Source: Candidatus Pelearchaeum sp.
GTDB taxonomy: Archaea; Thermoproteota; Nitrososphaeria_A; Caldarchaeales; Caldarchaeaceae
Length of the DNA stretch: 12,031 nt
Direction: 5' to 3'
Assembly (NCBI GenBank): GCA_015520425.1
Contig: WAQC01000002.1
Span: 1-12,031, forward strand
Made by a program: the position numbers and the translations under genes. Below, piece after piece: positions 11,859 to 12,031 of the stretch. How positions within the stretch are numbered: the stretch's first letter is position 1; each line of letters opens with the position of its first letter. A model generated the notes under the pieces. It was not told the origin of the DNA, did not search any database, and was given only the letters and a program-made list of their open reading frames with translations.

Positions 11859-12031
11859 AGTTTTGAGAGTGTAGAGATTATTTCGTCATAGTTGGGCTCT
11901 TTTGTAGGGTCGTCGCTCACCCACTTATACCTAATCACTCCCTCGCCATCAAGCACGAACACTGCGCGCTTTGCTGCTGTGTATCCTTCAAGACCAGCGA
12001 AGTTCTCATGATATACACCATACCTACGAAC
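11855..12031 (-). CDS. Peroxiredoxin (AhpC/TSA-Bcp type), 3' end only
   Basis: The C-terminal 58 residues of a peroxiredoxin, a thiol peroxidase reducing hydrogen peroxide and organic hydroperoxides. The segment reads RRYGVYHENFAGLEGYTAAKRAVFVLD-like: YGV, the KRAVFVLD strand with the conserved Arg equivalent that positions the peroxidatic Cys, then GVIRYKW and a C-terminal helix. The peroxidatic Cys region lies beyond the window edge. The remaining part has no cysteine, so a resolving Cys in this C-terminal segment can be excluded. The gene reaches the window boundary and its TAA overlaps the stop of the convergent 116-aa gene. Confidence 0.88.
   Translation of the reverse strand, partial: VRRYGVYHENFAGLEGYTAAKRAVFVLDGEGVIRYKWVSDDPTKEPNYDEIISTLSKL

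Overview
The window is a compact, moderately GC-rich archaeal chromosome segment. Evidence for Archaea includes aIF2-gamma, RNA polymerase subunit E', Spt4, ribosomal proteins S6e, S24e and S27ae, aIF5B, the KEOPS subunits Kae1, Bud32 and Pcc1, TATA-type promoters about 25-40 bp upstream of starts, and many TTG/GTG starts. Gene content and protein style point to a thermophilic member of the TACK/Thermoproteota group, but the genus cannot be fixed from sequence reading alone. Genes lie almost end to end; no gap exceeds about 105 bp, and no tRNA, rRNA, CRISPR array, insertion sequence or prophage gene was found.

Left part (1-3355). On the + strand come the 3' end of the aIF2-gamma gene, a PIN-domain protein, RNA polymerase subunit RpoE1 (Rpb7), an unrecognised 104-aa protein, Spt4 (RpoE2) and a GTP-dependent dephospho-CoA kinase. 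An ACT-domain protein with a probable V4R-like C-terminal domain (1364-2134) sits on the opposite strand inside this cluster. Middle part (3342-6069), - strand: aIF5B, then a compact S6e-S24e-S27ae ribosomal operon. S27ae is only 53 codons long and overlaps the dephospho-CoA kinase tail to tail.

Right part (6171-12031), + strand: Kae1-Bud32-XTP/dITP pyrophosphatase, then S15-RecJ/Cdc45-like DHH protein-Pcc1, then a short-chain dehydrogenase and a small helical protein of an archaeal family. The window closes with the 3' end of a peroxiredoxin gene on the - strand. Three KEOPS subunits (t6A37 tRNA modification) therefore lie within about 4.5 kb, mixed with ribosomal and DNA-processing genes. 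The theme is core translation, transcription, tRNA modification and nucleotide or coenzyme housekeeping.

The most unusual point is the kae1-bud32 junction. The Bud32 frame is open across the kae1 stop but has no ATG, GTG or TTG start that would keep the N-terminal nucleotide-binding loop. This suggests a non-canonical start, a -1 frameshift giving a Kae1-Bud32 fusion, or a sequence error. Other points worth attention are substitutions in the Kae1 nucleotide-contact region, a pair of mutually exclusive hairpins over the kae1 start, a hairpin at the recJ-pcc1 junction, the ACT plus V4R-like protein, and intact nuclease motifs in the RecJ/Cdc45-like protein. No clearly new multi-gene system was found.
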